A stretch of 6,549 nucleotides of DNA. It comes from Klebsiella pneumoniae. GTDB taxonomy: Bacteria; Pseudomonadota; Gammaproteobacteria; Ga0077536. Location: contig CAMCBY010000243.1 in the NCBI GenBank assembly GCA_945873015.1, positions 1-6,549 on the forward strand, read 5' to 3'. The notes beneath the pieces are model-generated. The model worked only from the letters and a program-made list of their open reading frames with translations, was not told the origin of the DNA and made no database searches. This document shows positions 6,084 to 6,549 of the stretch, piece after piece (within the stretch, counting starts at the first letter, position 1; the number at the start of each line of letters is the position of its first letter). The position numbers and the translations under genes were made by a program.

Positions 6084-6119
6084 CATCACGCAGGCTGCAC
6101 GCGCCAGCCTTGCGTGGTG
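6084..6119 (+). terminator. Strong hairpin after the decarboxylase-family gene
   Basis: A 14-bp stem pairs 6084-6097 with 6105-6119, with a 7-base loop and one bulged T at 6110. It starts 13 bases after the stop codon at 6070, a natural place for a terminator, but no T-run follows on either strand. It could be a Rho-dependent or pause hairpin, or an mRNA-stabilising element. Confidence 0.35.
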
Positions 6120-6134
6120 AAGTGCGCGGACACG

Positions 6135-6150
6135 CGGACTGTTAAGTCCG
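6135..6150. other. Small hairpin upstream of the DUF3300 gene
   Basis: CGGACT (6135-6140), loop GTTA, AGTCCG (6145-6150), followed by AATTTATCCC. It may be a weak terminator or an operator. The following TTTATC (6153-6158) with a GC-rich discriminator is a possible -10 for the gene at 6233. Evidence is slight. Confidence 0.25.
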
Positions 6151-6232
6151 AATTTATCCCGCGCGCCTAACATGGCCTGACGTCAAGCCGGGATCGACGC
6201 CACCACGGCGCAGCTTGCCAAGGAGACACCCC

Positions 6233-6549
6233 GTGTTCGAAGCCCATTCCCCCTCCATCCAGACCCTCGCGCGTTACCGCCCGCTGCTTTGCCTGCTCGT
6301 CCCGCTGACCCTCGCGCCGCTGGCTTCCTGCGCCGAAGACCGTTACCTCGCGCAGAACTATCAGACCAACAATCCCGGCTATGCGCCGCCTGCCTATAGC
6401 AGCCCGCCGCCCGCCTACGTGCCGGCCAACGCCGAAGGTGGCCAGTTTCTTGCCCCGCCCCAGATAGCCGATCTGGTGGCGCGTATTGCGCTCTATCCCG
6501 ACGACCTGATTGGCATCATCCTGCCCGCTTCGACCTATCCGCTGCAGGT
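6233..6549 (+). CDS. DUF3300 protein, probable lipoprotein, 3'-truncated
   Basis: An open frame runs from GTG at 6233 to the window edge (105 codons) without a stop, so only the N-terminus is seen. AAGGAG (6220-6225) lies 7 bases upstream, which fixes the start; an in-frame TTG at 6215 lies before that site and is rejected. Residues about 12-32 are an Arg-flanked hydrophobic signal sequence ending in a lipobox, L30-A-S-C33; residue +2 is Ala, compatible with outer-membrane sorting. A Pro/Tyr/Ala-rich linker (about 48-70) follows. Then comes the typical DUF3300 opening: LAPPQIADLVARIALYPDDL and the ILPASTYPL stretch at the window end. DUF3300 proteins are envelope proteins of unknown biochemical role. 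The gene is separated from the catabolic genes by 162 bases and probably unrelated to them. Confidence 0.85.
   Translation, partial: MFEAHSPSIQTLARYRPLLCLLVPLTLAPLASCAEDRYLAQNYQTNNPGYAPPAYSSPPPAYVPANAEGGQFLAPPQIADLVARIALYPDDLIGIILPASTYPLQ

Noticed and set aside
6172..6180. ATG-GCC-TGA mini-frame before the DUF3300 gene
   Set aside because: It is a two-codon frame with no ribosome site; most likely chance.

Overview
The window is GC-rich and densely coded, and its style is proteobacterial, most likely gammaproteobacterial. The clues are short leaders with AGGA-type ribosome sites, -10 boxes followed by a CGC-rich discriminator, a GTAG-headed REP doublet (REPIN) and a DUF3300 protein. I cannot name the genus. 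Eight protein genes are supported. The first is cut by the left edge and the last by the right edge. I see no RNA gene, CRISPR array, transposase or insertion sequence.

Layout. Positions 1-3024 (+ strand) hold a catabolic-looking block: the C-terminal part of a xanthine dehydrogenase/CoxL-family molybdopterin subunit, a beta-keto acid cleavage enzyme (BKACE, DUF849) 11 bases downstream, and then a CoxG-like protein with a C-terminal membrane anchor. A perfect REPIN lies between the last two and supplies the stop codon of the BKACE gene. Positions 3034-4027 (- strand) hold a two-gene unit: an AmiS/UreI-like channel followed by a membrane-anchored DUF1499 protein. It converges on coxG, and both facing stop codons lie in the arms of one small hairpin. 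Positions 4219-6070 (+ strand) hold an epoxide hydrolase-type alpha/beta hydrolase and an acetoacetate decarboxylase-superfamily protein. Each has its own similar -10 box and short leader. After an intergenic region with a strong hairpin (6084-6119), a probable DUF3300 lipoprotein starts at 6233 and runs off the window.

How the genes may work together (inference). The molybdenum hydroxylase and CoxG would form a membrane-associated oxidation step. BKACE would condense a beta-keto acid with acetyl-CoA, releasing acetoacetate and a new CoA ester. The hydrolase could open an epoxide or cleave another electrophilic intermediate. The decarboxylase-superfamily protein keeps the Schiff-base lysine but, by my alignment, lacks two residues tied to classical acetoacetate decarboxylation, so it may act on a different keto acid. 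The substrate is unknown. The molybdenum enzyme does not carry the CO dehydrogenase active-site loop, so this is not a CO-oxidation locus. The UreI-like channel has no urease or amidase gene in view.
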